Assembly (NCBI GenBank): GCA_017592775.1
Contig: JAGFNJ010000046.1
Coordinates: 1-43,729 of the forward strand
Direction: 5' to 3'
Source: Candidatus Accumulibacter conexus
GTDB taxonomy: Bacteria > Pseudomonadota > Gammaproteobacteria > Burkholderiales > Rhodocyclaceae
Length of the DNA: 43,729 bases
The stretch's first letter is position 1, and each line of letters begins with the position of its first letter. The notes under the pieces were generated by a model. It had not been told where the DNA came from. It was given only the letters and a program-made list of their open reading frames with translations, and searched no databases. The position numbers were made by a program, and so were the translations under genes. This document shows positions 7,912-16,185 of this stretch, in pieces.

Positions 7912-9129
7912 TCAGCCGACGCTGGTGAATCCGTCGTCGCCAGCCATGCGGATCCGCAGCAGGGAAATGGCACGCCGGGCGATCTCGATGACCTCGGCCG
8001 GGCTGTCGGCGAGGCTGACCACATAGCCGGGGCGGCGATCCTTGTGCTCGAGCGGACCGACTTCATCACCGGCTTGCAGGTTGAAGTGGACTGCGGCGAC
8101 ACCGGGAACCGCGGCTGCCGCGTCGGCCCCGCTGATTTCCGCGATCGTGCCCCGCGGCATGCTGAAGAACTCGATGTTGGCGGCTCGTGGAACCGCCAGC
8201 GGGTTGATGCGGATCGGCTCACCGAGTGCCCGCTCGATCATCGCCTGATTCACGTTGACCCCCGAGATGTGTGGCAGGACATGGGTGTAGATCATGACGC
8301 CGCCGCCACGCGCAGCGATGTCGAGTGGCACCACGTGCTCGCCGCTGAGCATGAACTCGGCGTGGAAGACGCCGTCCTGGAGACCGAGCACCGACAGGGT
8401 GGCGCAGGCCGTTGCCCGGATGCGCTCGTATTCGGCGCCTGGCAGCGCTCCCGGATAGTGAATGCGGGATGAGACGGTGAGCGAATCGGCAAACGGAACC
8501 TTGCGGGCGATGCCGAGGATCTGCGGCCTGCCGGCAATGACGAAGCCGTCGACGATGATCTCGCTGCCGTCGACGCAGCTTTCGATCAGCACCTCACCCG
8601 ACCGCGAGCAGCTTCGCGCGAGACGGTAGGCGGCATCCAGTCCGTCCGGTCCGGACAGTCTGCTGACGCCTCGTCCCGACTGGCTGTCCACCGGCTTGAC
8701 GATCAGTGGGTAGGCGACTTCTGCTGCCGCCGCCGTCAGACCGGCGGCCGACGACAGCAGGCGGTAACGGGGAACGACCATGCCGGCGGCGGCGGTCAGG
8801 CGACGCATCCGTCCCTTGTCGGTGAAGTTGCGCGCGGTTTCATGGCCGATTCCCGGCAGCCCGAGCCGCTCGGCGACGAAAGCGGCGGTCACGACGCCGA
8901 CATCGGTGGTGTCGCAGATGATGCCGTCGATGCGGCAGCGCGAGGCAAGCTGCAGCGTCGCTTCGCAGTCGGTGATATCGACCACCTCGTGCTCGTCCGC
9001 CAGGGCATAGGCTGGCCGCTCGCGATACATGTCGCTGACCAGAACCCGGTGCCCCAGCGCCTTCGCGAGGCGAACCGTCGGCAACTGCCAGGGCCCGCCA
9101 CCCAGCACATGCAGCAATTTCGGTTTCAT
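7912..9129 (-). CDS. ATP-grasp ligase in glycan cluster
   Basis: The 405-residue protein begins KLLHVLGGGPWQLPTVRLAKALGHRVLVSD, a pre-ATP-grasp Rossmann-like domain as in carbamoyl-phosphate synthase and PurK/PurT relatives. The ATP-grasp core follows with YPLIVKPVDSQSGRGV near residue 192, a second strand region, and VPLDIAARGGG near 306. The position normally occupied by a metal-binding E-x-N in the last motif reads D-I-A here. ATP-grasp enzymes join a carboxylate to an amine, thiol or hydroxyl through an acyl phosphate. Between a WbqC-like gene and an amidohydrolase in a sugar cluster, it may attach an amino acid or small acid to an amino sugar. That role is inference. The start at 9129 keeps the conserved N-terminal strand; a 26-residue upstream extension looks non-coding. 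Confidence 0.75.
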   Translation of the reverse strand: MKPKLLHVLGGGPWQLPTVRLAKALGHRVLVSDMYRERPAYALADEHEVVDITDCEATLQLASRCRIDGIICDTTDVGVVTAAFVAERLGLPGIGHETARNFTDKGRMRRLTAAAGMVVPRYRLLSSAAGLTAAAAEVAYPLIVKPVDSQSGRGVSRLSGPDGLDAAYRLARSCSRSGEVLIESCVDGSEIIVDGFVIAGRPQILGIARKVPFADSLTVSSRIHYPGALPGAEYERIRATACATLSVLGLQDGVFHAEFMLSGEHVVPLDIAARGGGVMIYTHVLPHISGVNVNQAMIERALGEPIRINPLAVPRAANIEFFSMPRGTIAEISGADAAAAVPGVAAVHFNLQAGDEVGPLEHKDRRPGYVVSLADSPAEVIEIARRAISLLRIRMAGDDGFTSVG

Positions 9130-9146
9130 CCTGGGTCGTTCCCTGC

Positions 9147-9878
9147 TCAGACGGGCGCAGGCCCTGGCGGGTTGCCTGGGTCGCTGCGCCAGCCCCAGAT
9201 GTACCACGGGGCTGCCGGGCCGACGTTGAACAGCAGATCAAGGATTGACAGCCGATGCTCGAAGGGCGGGTACCGTTGCGGATACTCCGGGTAGCCAGAA
9301 TAGTCCTTCCATACCAGTTCGACGCCGAGTTCGGAGAAGCGGTGCGGGTCGACGTAGTCCTGTGCGGCCGGTCCCGAGACATAGCGAGCGGCACCGGTCA
9401 TCCTCACCAGGTCGAGAAGTCGTTCGAGCTTTTGCCCCTTAGCAGCGTACTCGCGCGAGTCCCTGAACTCGGTCGTGATGCCGAGGAACTCGCGAGCGAT
9501 CTCGCGGATCAGGTAGTGGTTGAGCTGCGAGAGACTTTTCCATTCGCGGCCGAGATAGAAGTCCTGGAAGAACGGTGCGTAACGGCTGAAGTGCGGGCAT
9601 CTGCCATAGTTCTGCTGAATGGTCTTCCAGTGCTTCGTCTGCCAGAGCGGGTTGGCGATCGTAACCTCGCAGACCAGCCGGTTGCTGTCCTCTCCGGCTG
9701 GGATGGTGATCCACTCGGCCCCGTTGCCGGTCTTGATGCGGTTACGGTTGCGCCAGTCGTTCTTGGTGTACTGGAGATCATCGTAGAAGACGAACAGGTC
9801 GACATCGTGAATGATGTCGAAGTAGCCTTTCCACGGCAGGTAGTTCGACTGGAGGATGGCGAGACTGCGGGTCGTCAT
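9147..9878 (-). CDS. WbqC-like family protein
   Basis: The 243-residue protein starts MTTRSLAILQSNYLPWKGYFDII and continues with VDLFVFYDDLQYTKNDWRNRN, the hallmark of the WbqC-like family (PF08889). The family is named after an O-antigen cluster gene and recurs beside sugar aminotransferases and acyltransferases. The biochemical activity of the family is not clearly established; some members have been linked to N-acylation of amino-deoxysugars. The start chosen is the ATG at 9878, because the 32 residues encoded upstream are Arg/Ala-rich and lack similarity. It lies 17 bp upstream of the ATP-grasp gene, suggesting a joint step. Confidence 0.85.
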   Translation of the reverse strand: MTTRSLAILQSNYLPWKGYFDIIHDVDLFVFYDDLQYTKNDWRNRNRIKTGNGAEWITIPAGEDSNRLVCEVTIANPLWQTKHWKTIQQNYGRCPHFSRYAPFFQDFYLGREWKSLSQLNHYLIREIAREFLGITTEFRDSREYAAKGQKLERLLDLVRMTGAARYVSGPAAQDYVDPHRFSELGVELVWKDYSGYPEYPQRYPPFEHRLSILDLLFNVGPAAPWYIWGWRSDPGNPPGPAPV

Positions 9879-10041
9879 GTTCTGGACTCGTCGCCTGGCC
9901 AATGGCCCGCAGCGCATCCGGGTGTCAGCGCCCGGTGCGGCCGACTCGGCTGTCCGCCGCCTGCGGGTAACCAACGGCAGCCCAGTTCCGCACCGTTGCA
10001 GCTGGATCTACCAGAGCCCCTGATGCGCTCGCGGTGCCTGC

Positions 10042-10665
10042 TCATGCCACTTGAGGAGCGAGCGATCGGGGTGGAACAGGCTCCACGCCGCCTTCGTTCT
10101 GGAGGTACTCGTTCTCCAGTTGCAGCATGCGACGGCTTCGCTCCCGCACCTTCTTGGCCGGCACTCCCACGTAGACTGCCCACGCATCGGTGGACTTCGT
10201 CACCATGCTGCAGGCGCCGACCGACGATCCTTCAGCGAAAATCACGCCGGGAAAGACGACGGTTCCGGCACCAATGATGACGTGCCGGCCCAGTTCGACA
10301 CGGGCCCTGGCGATCTTTCGGTATTGCATGGGCACGGTCGGGTTGGTCAGTGCCTCTCCCGTGTAATCGTCCGACTGGGCGAAGATCGTCACGCCGAAGG
10401 CAAGTCCCGAGAAGTCGTCCATGAGCACACCTTCGCGGCCAGCGATCACCCGACATCCGTGGGCGATGTGGACGTTGCGGCCGATCTGCAGGTTGCCTGA
10501 AAGGACGCAGAAATCATCGACGATCGAGTGATCACCGATGGCGACGTACTCCGGGTCGTAGATGCGCGTCGTGCGGCTGATGAGGACATCTCGTCCAAGG
10601 CGGCGGAAGCCCATCGATTCCAGCTCCTGCCGCGAGAAATAGCGTGTGTTCTGTTCCGACGTCAT
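10042..10665 (-). CDS. hexapeptide-repeat sugar acyltransferase
   Basis: The 207-residue protein contains repeated [LIV]-G-x4 hexapeptides from about residue 40 to 170, for example IGDHSIVDDFCVLSG, IGRNVHIAHGCRVIAG, LGRHVIIGAGTVVFPG and the closing VYVGVPAKKVRER. This is the left-handed beta-helix of trimeric acetyl- and acyltransferases. The active-site histidine of the family could be the one in HIAHG or in GRHV. The gene starts at the ATG at 10665 with a strong AAAGGAAG upstream. It probably O- or N-acetylates a sugar of the glycan made by this cluster, with acetyl-CoA as donor. About 160 bp without recognisable features separate it from the WbqC-like gene. Confidence 0.83.
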   Translation of the reverse strand: MTSEQNTRYFSRQELESMGFRRLGRDVLISRTTRIYDPEYVAIGDHSIVDDFCVLSGNLQIGRNVHIAHGCRVIAGREGVLMDDFSGLAFGVTIFAQSDDYTGEALTNPTVPMQYRKIARARVELGRHVIIGAGTVVFPGVIFAEGSSVGACSMVTKSTDAWAVYVGVPAKKVRERSRRMLQLENEYLQNEGGVEPVPPRSLAPQVA

Positions 10666-10765
10666 CGATCTTCCTTTAGCTGTGCGATCAAACGGTGTGC
10701 CCAAGGCGGCTGGTCATTGTCCGGATGGCCTTCGGCATGTGAGGTGGTCCGCTGGCAACGGATGC

Positions 10766-11752
10766 TCACCGGTGAATGTCCTTCACGATATAGGTCGGCC
10801 GGTTCTGGACCTGGGTGAAGACCTTGCCCAGGTAGATGCCGACGAGCCCGATGGCCATCGTCAGGATCCCCAGGCTGAGCGCGATCAGCCCCATGACCGA
10901 TGTGAAGCCGAGCAGGGAATCGCCAAAGAGCAGCTTTCTGATCACCAGATAGATGGTGTAGGAAAAGCTGGCGAAGGTCACCAGGGCGCCAAAGTTGAAC
11001 AGCCAGACCAGGGGTTGCGCCGAGAACGAACTGACGGCGTTGATCATCAGGTTGACGCGCTTGAAGAGCGTGTAGGTGCTCGCTCCTGAGCGCTGGCTCT
11101 TGCCCACTGCGAGGCCGATCTGATGGAAGCCGGTCCAGCTCATCATCCCGCCGAGGAAGAGGTTGTGGTCGCCCAACTGCAGTAGCGCGTCGACGAAACG
11201 GCGGTTCATCAGGCGCTCGGTGACGATGTTTTCGGGAATCTTGGTTTCGCTCAGCAGGTTGAAGCCTTTCCAGAAGAGGCCACCGCTGATCTGCTCGAAC
11301 CAGCTCCCCTTCCTCTTCTCCTGATAGCCGAAGACCATGTCGCAGCCGGTTTCGTGCAGCTTGTCGTGGAACGAACACAGGGTCAGCGGGGAGACCTCGA
11401 GATCGCAGTCGATCAGGAATACCAGATCGCCACGCGCCTCGCGCAGGCCCGCCTGCATGGCATGGTGGTGGCCAAAATTGCGTGACAGGTCGACGACCAC
11501 CAGTTGCGCCACATCCTGACGGCGTGCCAGCACGTAGTCGAGCGAATCGTCCGGGGAGCCGTCGTTGACCAGGACGATTTCGAAATCGACGATGGCGAGC
11601 CGGCGCAGTGCCTCCAGACAGCCGGCGAGGAAGTCCTCGAGGAATGGCCGCGAACGGTACAGGGTCGAAACGATGCTGATCTGTGGTCGTGGCGGTCCAA
11701 GGACCTGTGGCGGCTGGCTCTGAGGCAGCTCCTGCAACGTGGTGGGCATCAT
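10766..11752 (-). CDS. GT2 glycosyltransferase, GtrB-like, first gene of the glycan cluster
   Basis: The 328-residue protein has ISIVSTLYRSRPFLEDF at the start of a GT-A fold, IVLVNDGSPDDSLDYV, LSRNFGHHHAMQAGL, and the metal-binding motif FLIDCDLEV. Two membrane helices near residues 230-260 and 270-300 follow, and the end is KVFTQVQNRPTYIVKDI. This is the GtrB/undecaprenyl-phosphate glycosyltransferase layout. It is distinct in sequence from the other GT2 at 3195-4226, so the cluster probably loads two different sugars onto the lipid carrier. The start is one of two consecutive ATGs at 11752; an upstream extension of 52 codons shows no similarity. The 233 bp upstream would hold the operon promoter, but I see no clear one. 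Confidence 0.83.
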   Translation of the reverse strand: MMPTTLQELPQSQPPQVLGPPRPQISIVSTLYRSRPFLEDFLAGCLEALRRLAIVDFEIVLVNDGSPDDSLDYVLARRQDVAQLVVVDLSRNFGHHHAMQAGLREARGDLVFLIDCDLEVSPLTLCSFHDKLHETGCDMVFGYQEKRKGSWFEQISGGLFWKGFNLLSETKIPENIVTERLMNRRFVDALLQLGDHNLFLGGMMSWTGFHQIGLAVGKSQRSGASTYTLFKRVNLMINAVSSFSAQPLVWLFNFGALVTFASFSYTIYLVIRKLLFGDSLLGFTSVMGLIALSLGILTMAIGLVGIYLGKVFTQVQNRPTYIVKDIHR

Positions 11753-11985
11753 CCGAGGCGGTTCCCCCGTGGCGTCAATGGCACATCCGTGGCGACCGGA
11801 TGTCGGCTGGAGCGGGATTGCTGCTGCACTTCGCCGATCCAGAGGCCGCCAATGATAACCCGTGGTGCGCACGGATCCCGCCAAATAAATCACGCTCTTG
11901 GCCGCCAACGAGGCAGGCGCGCTGCTGCCCGACTGGCCCTGCGTCTGCCTGCGCGTTGGGCAAGGCTGACGCTTCTGCTGCCGCC

Positions 11986-12546
11986 TCAGGCAAAGCCCGG
12001 CAGCCAGCCACTCTCCGGGTTGCCGGTCACGGCTTCAAGTGTTCCCTGGAACAGGGCTTCGATGACCGGCGGTTCGCGCCAGCGCTCATCGAGGAAAGTC
12101 AGGCCGACTTCTTCGACCAGGGCGCCGCGCCAGTAGTGGTTGGCGATCTCGTCGAGAGCCGACAGGCTGAGGCTGTGCGGCAGTCGCAAGTAGTCGAGCC
12201 AGCTCGCGTCGTGGAACGAGCAGACGTAGGCCCCCTTGCTGCGCGCGCGCACCAGCGCCTTGCCAAAGACACGGGTCGGGTGCTTGTGGCGAAAGGTTTC
12301 GGCGTCGATGCGGGTGGCGAAGAGCAGCAGGGCGTGCAGACGGCTCGGGAACTGTCGGTACAGGCGCTGCCGGAAGTACTCCAGATGGTACTCGGCGAAG
12401 TAATTCTGGACCGTCGTGAACTGGTCTTCCGGCAACGACCGGCCGAACGGGTTGCCGACCAGGATGTCCCAGCCAGGCAGTTCGGCATCGTCGTCAAGCC
12501 AGGCGTAGAGCTCGAGCGTCGTACTGTCCTTGAGCAAGTGATCCAT
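11986..12546 (-). CDS. uncharacterised protein, possibly DUF2441/ADP-ribosyltransferase-like
   Basis: A 186-residue acidic protein without signal peptide or membrane helix. The middle carries PSRLHALLLFATRIDAETF, then VFGKALVRARSKGAYVCSFHDASWLDYLRLP and HYWRGALVEEVGLTFLDERW. The order 'arginine/histidine plus strand plus LFAT...A', then 'R plus basic strand', then 'W/Y...E' reminds me of DUF2441-type proteins and more loosely of the minimal ADP-ribosyltransferase fold. I cannot confirm this. GCAGGAAATC gives a good ribosome-binding site for the ATG at 12546; an ATG five codons upstream at 12561 is the alternative. The gene lies 101 bp downstream of the ProQ-domain gene on the same strand and may be cotranscribed with it. 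Confidence 0.55.
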   Translation of the reverse strand: MDHLLKDSTTLELYAWLDDDAELPGWDILVGNPFGRSLPEDQFTTVQNYFAEYHLEYFRQRLYRQFPSRLHALLLFATRIDAETFRHKHPTRVFGKALVRARSKGAYVCSFHDASWLDYLRLPHSLSLSALDEIANHYWRGALVEEVGLTFLDERWREPPVIEALFQGTLEAVTGNPESGWLPGFA

Positions 12547-12647
12547 GATTTCCTGCCGCACTGTCGTGCCGATGCTTGCCGGATCCCTCCTGGCGCCTGC
12601 GGCGGCGGGGCGCGTTGCGGCGAGACCGCCAGGTTGCCACCGCGTGG

Positions 12648-13067
12648 CTAACGGTTGCGGCCGAACTTGTCGACCAGGCGACCAAGTTTCTCGGTGGTCC
12701 GCCGTGCCTGCTCCTCAGCCTCGCGTTGCAGCTTGCGCTCTTCCGCCTGCTTCCGCAGCCGTTCCTTCACCAGTTCGGCGGCATGACCGCGGTGCGCCTC
12801 GGTGACCTCGCCGGTTGGCTGTCCATCGAGATCGAAGCGGCCCGTCGCTCCCGCCATCGTCTTCAGGTAGCGCAGCGAGTGCGTATGCATTGCCAGGGCG
12901 ATGCGCAGCGTCTTGCGATGGAGGCCCGGCACACGGGTCAGCAGCTGCTTGTCGATGCCGATCGCCAGCGGCTGGCAGTCGCGGAATACCGGGAAGCTTT
13001 CCTGCAGTTCCTTCAGGAGCTGACGGGGGTTGTGCTCCGGCCCGGGGTTGGTCGTCGGCGTTGTCAT
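12648..13067 (-). CDS. ProQ/FinO-domain RNA chaperone
   Basis: This is a 139-residue protein with a FinO-fold RNA-binding domain at about residues 14-100. It includes LLKELQESFPVFRDCQPLAIGI, LRIALAMHTHSLRYLKTM and RFDLDGQPTGEVTE, which match the ProQ/FinO signature. The C-terminal 35 residues form a highly charged helix (KERLRKQAEERKLQREAEE) likely to help bind RNA. The domain binds structured 3' ends of small RNAs and mRNAs and promotes their pairing. The protein is shorter than E. coli ProQ (232 residues) and lacks its C-terminal Tudor-like domain, as is usual in betaproteobacteria. The start at 13067 places the domain right after a short Pro/Thr-rich lead. Confidence 0.85.
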   Translation of the reverse strand: MTTPTTNPGPEHNPRQLLKELQESFPVFRDCQPLAIGIDKQLLTRVPGLHRKTLRIALAMHTHSLRYLKTMAGATGRFDLDGQPTGEVTEAHRGHAAELVKERLRKQAEERKLQREAEEQARRTTEKLGRLVDKFGRNR

Positions 13068-13215
13068 GATGATCGGTGCCACAGAACGGGCGTTGGGTGG
13101 TGGGGACAGTGGCGGCACACTCCGGCAGATCGCTCTGCCGGTCTTGTGCGTCGGTCGTCCGGCGTCTCGCCCATTCCGGCGGCGCTGCACCAGGACGATT
13201 TCAGCCCGCCGCTGT

Positions 13216-15201
13216 TCAGAAATGGATACCGCGCATGATCTGCGAGAAGGCGACCTGATCCGCTGTCTGTGGCGCGGGCTCGTTCGGCTTGTGCGCGGCG
13301 GCGCTGGAATCGGGGAACATGCGAAAGCTGGTGTTCATGACGACCTGTGCCACCTTCGGCATCAGCGAATGCAGCAGGGCGCCGAAGATCCCCAGCCGGG
13401 TGGCAATGCGGACCGGCTTGTGGATGATCGCTTCGACGACCATGTCGGCGGCTTCGTCCGGTGTCAGCGTCGGCACCTGGTCGTAGAGCTTGGTCGGGGC
13501 GATCATCGGTGTCTTCACCAGCGGCATGTTGATGGTGGTGAACTCGATGCCGCGATCGGCAAACTCCGACGCCGCACAGCGCGCCCAGGCGTCCATCGCT
13601 GCCTTCGAGGCGACGTAGGCGGAGAAGCGGGGCGCGTTGGTGAGGACGCCGATCGACGAGATGTTGATCACGTGGCCCTTGCGCTTGGCGATCATTGCCG
13701 GCAGGAAACCCATCGTCAGCCGCAAGGCGCCGAAGTAGTTGACCTCCATCGTCCGCTCGAAGTCATGGAAGCGGTCGAAGGAGTTCTCGATGCCGCGGCG
13801 GATCGAGCGGCCGGCGTTGTTGACCAGAATGTCGATGCCGCCATGCTCCTCGTTCATGAACTTGACGAATGCCTCGCACTGCTGCGGGTCGGAGACGTCG
13901 ACCGCGTGCGTGATCAGGCGCAGCCCGGCATCCTCGAACTCCTTGCGGACTTCGTCGAGCGTCTTCGCGTCGCGCGCGATTGTGACGGCAATCGCGCCCG
14001 CTTCGGCCATCTTGCGGATCGTCGCCTTGCCGATTCCCGACGAGCCGCCGGTCACCAGAACCACCTTGCCTTCGACCTGCCCGCGCAGCGTCCGGTCGAT
14101 GAACAGGTCGGGGTCGAGATGGCGCTCCCAGTAGTCCCACAGGCGCCAGGCGTAGCTGTCCAGCGGCGGCACCGCTATGCCGCTACCCTTGAGCGCGCGC
14201 TGTGTCTCGCGGCAGTCGAAACGCGTCGGGTAGTTGACGAAATCGAGAATGTCGTCGGGCAGCCCCAGATCCTTCATGACCGCGGTACGGATCCGCCGCA
14301 CCGGGGTCAGCGCGAACATTGCCTTGCGCATCGAGCGCGGGATGAAGCCAAGCAGGGCGGCATTGATGCGCATCGCCATTTCCGGCGCGTGAGCTGCGCG
14401 GGCGAAGGTGTTGAGCAGGTCGCCGACGCGCATCGGCATCGGGTCCGTGAGATGGAAGCACTGGCCATCCTCGTTGTCGAGGTGCGCAATGTGGTCCATC
14501 GCGGCGACGACGAAGTCGACCGGTACCACATTGATGCGCCCGCCCTCGATGCCGATCGTCGGCATCCACGACGGAAACATCCGGCGCATCTTCTGGATCA
14601 GCTTGAAGAAGTAGTAGGGGCCGTCGATCTTGTCCATTTCGCCGGTGCGCGAATCGCCGACGACGATGGCTGGCCGGAAGATGCGCCACGGGATCTTGCA
14701 CTCCTGGCGCACGATACCCTCGGAATCATGCTTGGTGCGGAAGTACGGATTCTCGAGGTTCTCCGCTTCTTCGAACATGTCCTCGCGAAAGAGTCCCTCG
14801 AAGAGGCCGGCGGAGGCAATCGAACTGACCAGATGAAAGTGCTTGGCACCGAGTTCCTCGGCCAGCCTGACCGTGTTGCGCGTGCCGTCGACATTGGCTC
14901 GCTGCTGCTCCTCGGCGCTCGCCTTGAGATCGTAGATGGCGGCGAGGTGGAAGAAGTGGTCAACCCGGCCCTTGAGCTTGCGCACGTCTGCCTTGGCGAC
15001 GCCGAGTTCGGACTGTGTCAGGTCGCCAACGACCGGGATGGCCCGGCTCTCGTCGCAGCCCCAGTAGTCGTACCATTCCTGCAGGCGGGGCTGTTCAACG
15101 GCGCGCGTCAGGAAGTAGACGGTGGCTTCAGGGCGCGCAAGCAGCTTGGCGACCAGCCGCTTGCCGATGAAACCGGTGGCGCCGGTGACAAAGTAGATCA
15201 T
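13216..15201 (-). CDS. two-domain fatty acyl-CoA/fatty aldehyde reductase (Marinobacter Maqu_2220 type)
   Basis: The 661-residue protein joins two Rossmann domains. The N-terminal one is an extended SDR/male-sterility-type reductase with TGATGFIG (G7-x2-G10-x2-G13) and the active-site pair Y153-x3-K157 in NPYFRTKH. The C-terminal one is a classical SDR with TGGSSGIG at 384-391, NNAG at 461, serines at 515-516 and the catalytic Y529-x3-K533 in AYVASK. Length, domain order and long stretches match my memory of the Marinobacter enzyme that reduces fatty acyl-CoA and fatty aldehyde to fatty alcohol with NADPH, the first committed step of wax ester synthesis. The start at 15201 has GGGGAGA upstream and gives exactly the family length; an in-frame ATG 11 codons earlier is less likely. 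The gene diverges from the phasin gene, with 177 bp between them. Confidence 0.85.
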   Translation of the reverse strand: MIYFVTGATGFIGKRLVAKLLARPEATVYFLTRAVEQPRLQEWYDYWGCDESRAIPVVGDLTQSELGVAKADVRKLKGRVDHFFHLAAIYDLKASAEEQQRANVDGTRNTVRLAEELGAKHFHLVSSIASAGLFEGLFREDMFEEAENLENPYFRTKHDSEGIVRQECKIPWRIFRPAIVVGDSRTGEMDKIDGPYYFFKLIQKMRRMFPSWMPTIGIEGGRINVVPVDFVVAAMDHIAHLDNEDGQCFHLTDPMPMRVGDLLNTFARAAHAPEMAMRINAALLGFIPRSMRKAMFALTPVRRIRTAVMKDLGLPDDILDFVNYPTRFDCRETQRALKGSGIAVPPLDSYAWRLWDYWERHLDPDLFIDRTLRGQVEGKVVLVTGGSSGIGKATIRKMAEAGAIAVTIARDAKTLDEVRKEFEDAGLRLITHAVDVSDPQQCEAFVKFMNEEHGGIDILVNNAGRSIRRGIENSFDRFHDFERTMEVNYFGALRLTMGFLPAMIAKRKGHVINISSIGVLTNAPRFSAYVASKAAMDAWARCAASEFADRGIEFTTINMPLVKTPMIAPTKLYDQVPTLTPDEAADMVVEAIIHKPVRIATRLGIFGALLHSLMPKVAQVVMNTSFRMFPDSSAAAHKPNEPAPQTADQVAFSQIMRGIHF

Positions 15202-15295
15202 CCCATTCTCCCCATGTTGGTAGCCTGTGGTCATGTTGCGCGCTTTCCCAGCACCCTTGGCTGGAGGACCCTGCGCAGACCTTTAGTGTGCGTCC

Positions 15296-15314
15296 TCTAG
15301 ATATTGTCACTAGA
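15296..15314. promoter_or_regulatory. possible operator: inverted repeat between acyl reductase and phasin genes
   Basis: In the 177 bp between the divergent acyl reductase and phasin starts there is an inverted repeat TCTAG-N9-CTAGA inside an AT-richer patch (about 15285-15365). A TTGACC at 15344-15349 could be a -35 element, but no good -10 is spaced from it on the plus strand. A repeat of this size fits a TetR-type dimer site, and a PhaD-like regulator is encoded 2 kb away, but five-base arms can occur by chance. Confidence 0.25.
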
Positions 15315-15378
15315 CTCTCTTCTCAGGGCAAGCAAAAAACTTGTTGACCTCTTGATTATCGTGTTTAAGGAGACCGAA

Positions 15379-15972
15379 ATGGGCAAGAAACTCAAGGAAC
15401 TGGCTGGTGGCGTGAGCGAGAACCAACTGGCGTCGACCGTCAAGGAATCGGCCCAGCAGATCTGGTTGGCGGGGCTTGGCGCCTTTGCCAAGGCGCAGGA
15501 AGAAGGCGGCAAGGTGTTCGACGCGCTGGTCAAGGAAGGCGAGAGCATTCAGTCGAGGACGCGCAAGATGACCGACGAGCGGATCGCACAGGTGGCCGGC
15601 AAGGCGGCGGGCACGTGGGACCGGCTCGAGCAGGTTTTCGAGGACCGGGTTGCACGAGCGCTGGGCAGCCTCGGCGTTCCGAGCAAGCAGGATATCGAAC
15701 GTCTCTCGCGGCGCGTCGTTGAACTGAGTGCGGCCGTACAGGCGCTGACCGAAGGGAAAGCGCCGCCCAAGGCAACTGCCAGAGCCGCCCGGCCGGCGAC
15801 GCAGGAGGCCGCCGGCACTGCCGTCGAGCCTGCGGAGAAGGCGCCTGCGAGCAAGCCGGCGACCGCGCGGCCGGCAACGCGCCGTGCCGCTGCCAAGCCG
15901 GCTGCCGCCAAGGCGGTGCCGCCGGTGACGCCGGCCGACGTGCTCAGCACGATTCCGCAGGCAGGCGAGTAA
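15379..15972 (+). CDS. PhaF/PhaI-type phasin (polyhydroxyalkanoate granule-associated protein)
   Basis: The 197-residue protein has an N-terminal amphipathic helical region with the phasin signature: ESAQQIWLAGLGAFAKAQEE near residues 26-45, then KVFDALVKEGESIQSRTR. A second helical stretch carries the leucine/valine heptads LSRRVVELSAAVQAL near 115-130. The tail from about 130 to 185 is rich in Ala, Pro, Lys and Arg, with AAKPAAAK-like repeats. This resembles the DNA-binding, histone-like tail of Pseudomonas PhaF. Phasins coat PHA inclusions, and PhaF also ties them to the nucleoid. The start at 15379 has AAGGAG nine bases upstream; a 25-codon extension is unlikely. A strong hairpin follows the stop. 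Confidence 0.87.
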   Translation: MGKKLKELAGGVSENQLASTVKESAQQIWLAGLGAFAKAQEEGGKVFDALVKEGESIQSRTRKMTDERIAQVAGKAAGTWDRLEQVFEDRVARALGSLGVPSKQDIERLSRRVVELSAAVQALTEGKAPPKATARAARPATQEAAGTAVEPAEKAPASKPATARPATRRAAAKPAAAKAVPPVTPADVLSTIPQAGE

Positions 15973-15981
15973 GCTGCCGTG

Positions 15982-16003
15982 TGCGGGGCCAGCAGGCCCC
16001 GCA
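15982..16003 (+). terminator. hairpin after the phasin gene
   Basis: A 9-bp perfect stem (TGCGGGGCC / GGCCCCGCA) with an AGCA loop begins ten bases after the phasin stop. No real T-run follows, so it may work as a stabilising 3' hairpin or a weak terminator. The 213-bp gap to the patatin gene holds nothing else I recognise. Confidence 0.5.
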
Positions 16004-16185
16004 GCCTTCGTCCAGCGCCGGGTCCGGCCGACGGTCGGCGGCGTAGGTCACGTCGCGGGCGAGGAGGCTGCCGCGTTGCCTGGTCGGCTTCGGTCACTGC
16101 TGGCGCGCTGGCGGCAGCGTTGCCCACAAACCAGCAGGCAAGCGGTTGCCACCGTCCGCCTCCCCATCGTGAAAGGACGACCTTG

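Noticed and set aside
13030-15300. A 756-codon open frame on the plus strand opposite the acyl reductase
   Set aside because: Its product is His/Arg/Asp-rich without any domain, as expected of an antisense frame in GC-rich DNA; the opposite strand encodes a complete, recognisable enzyme.
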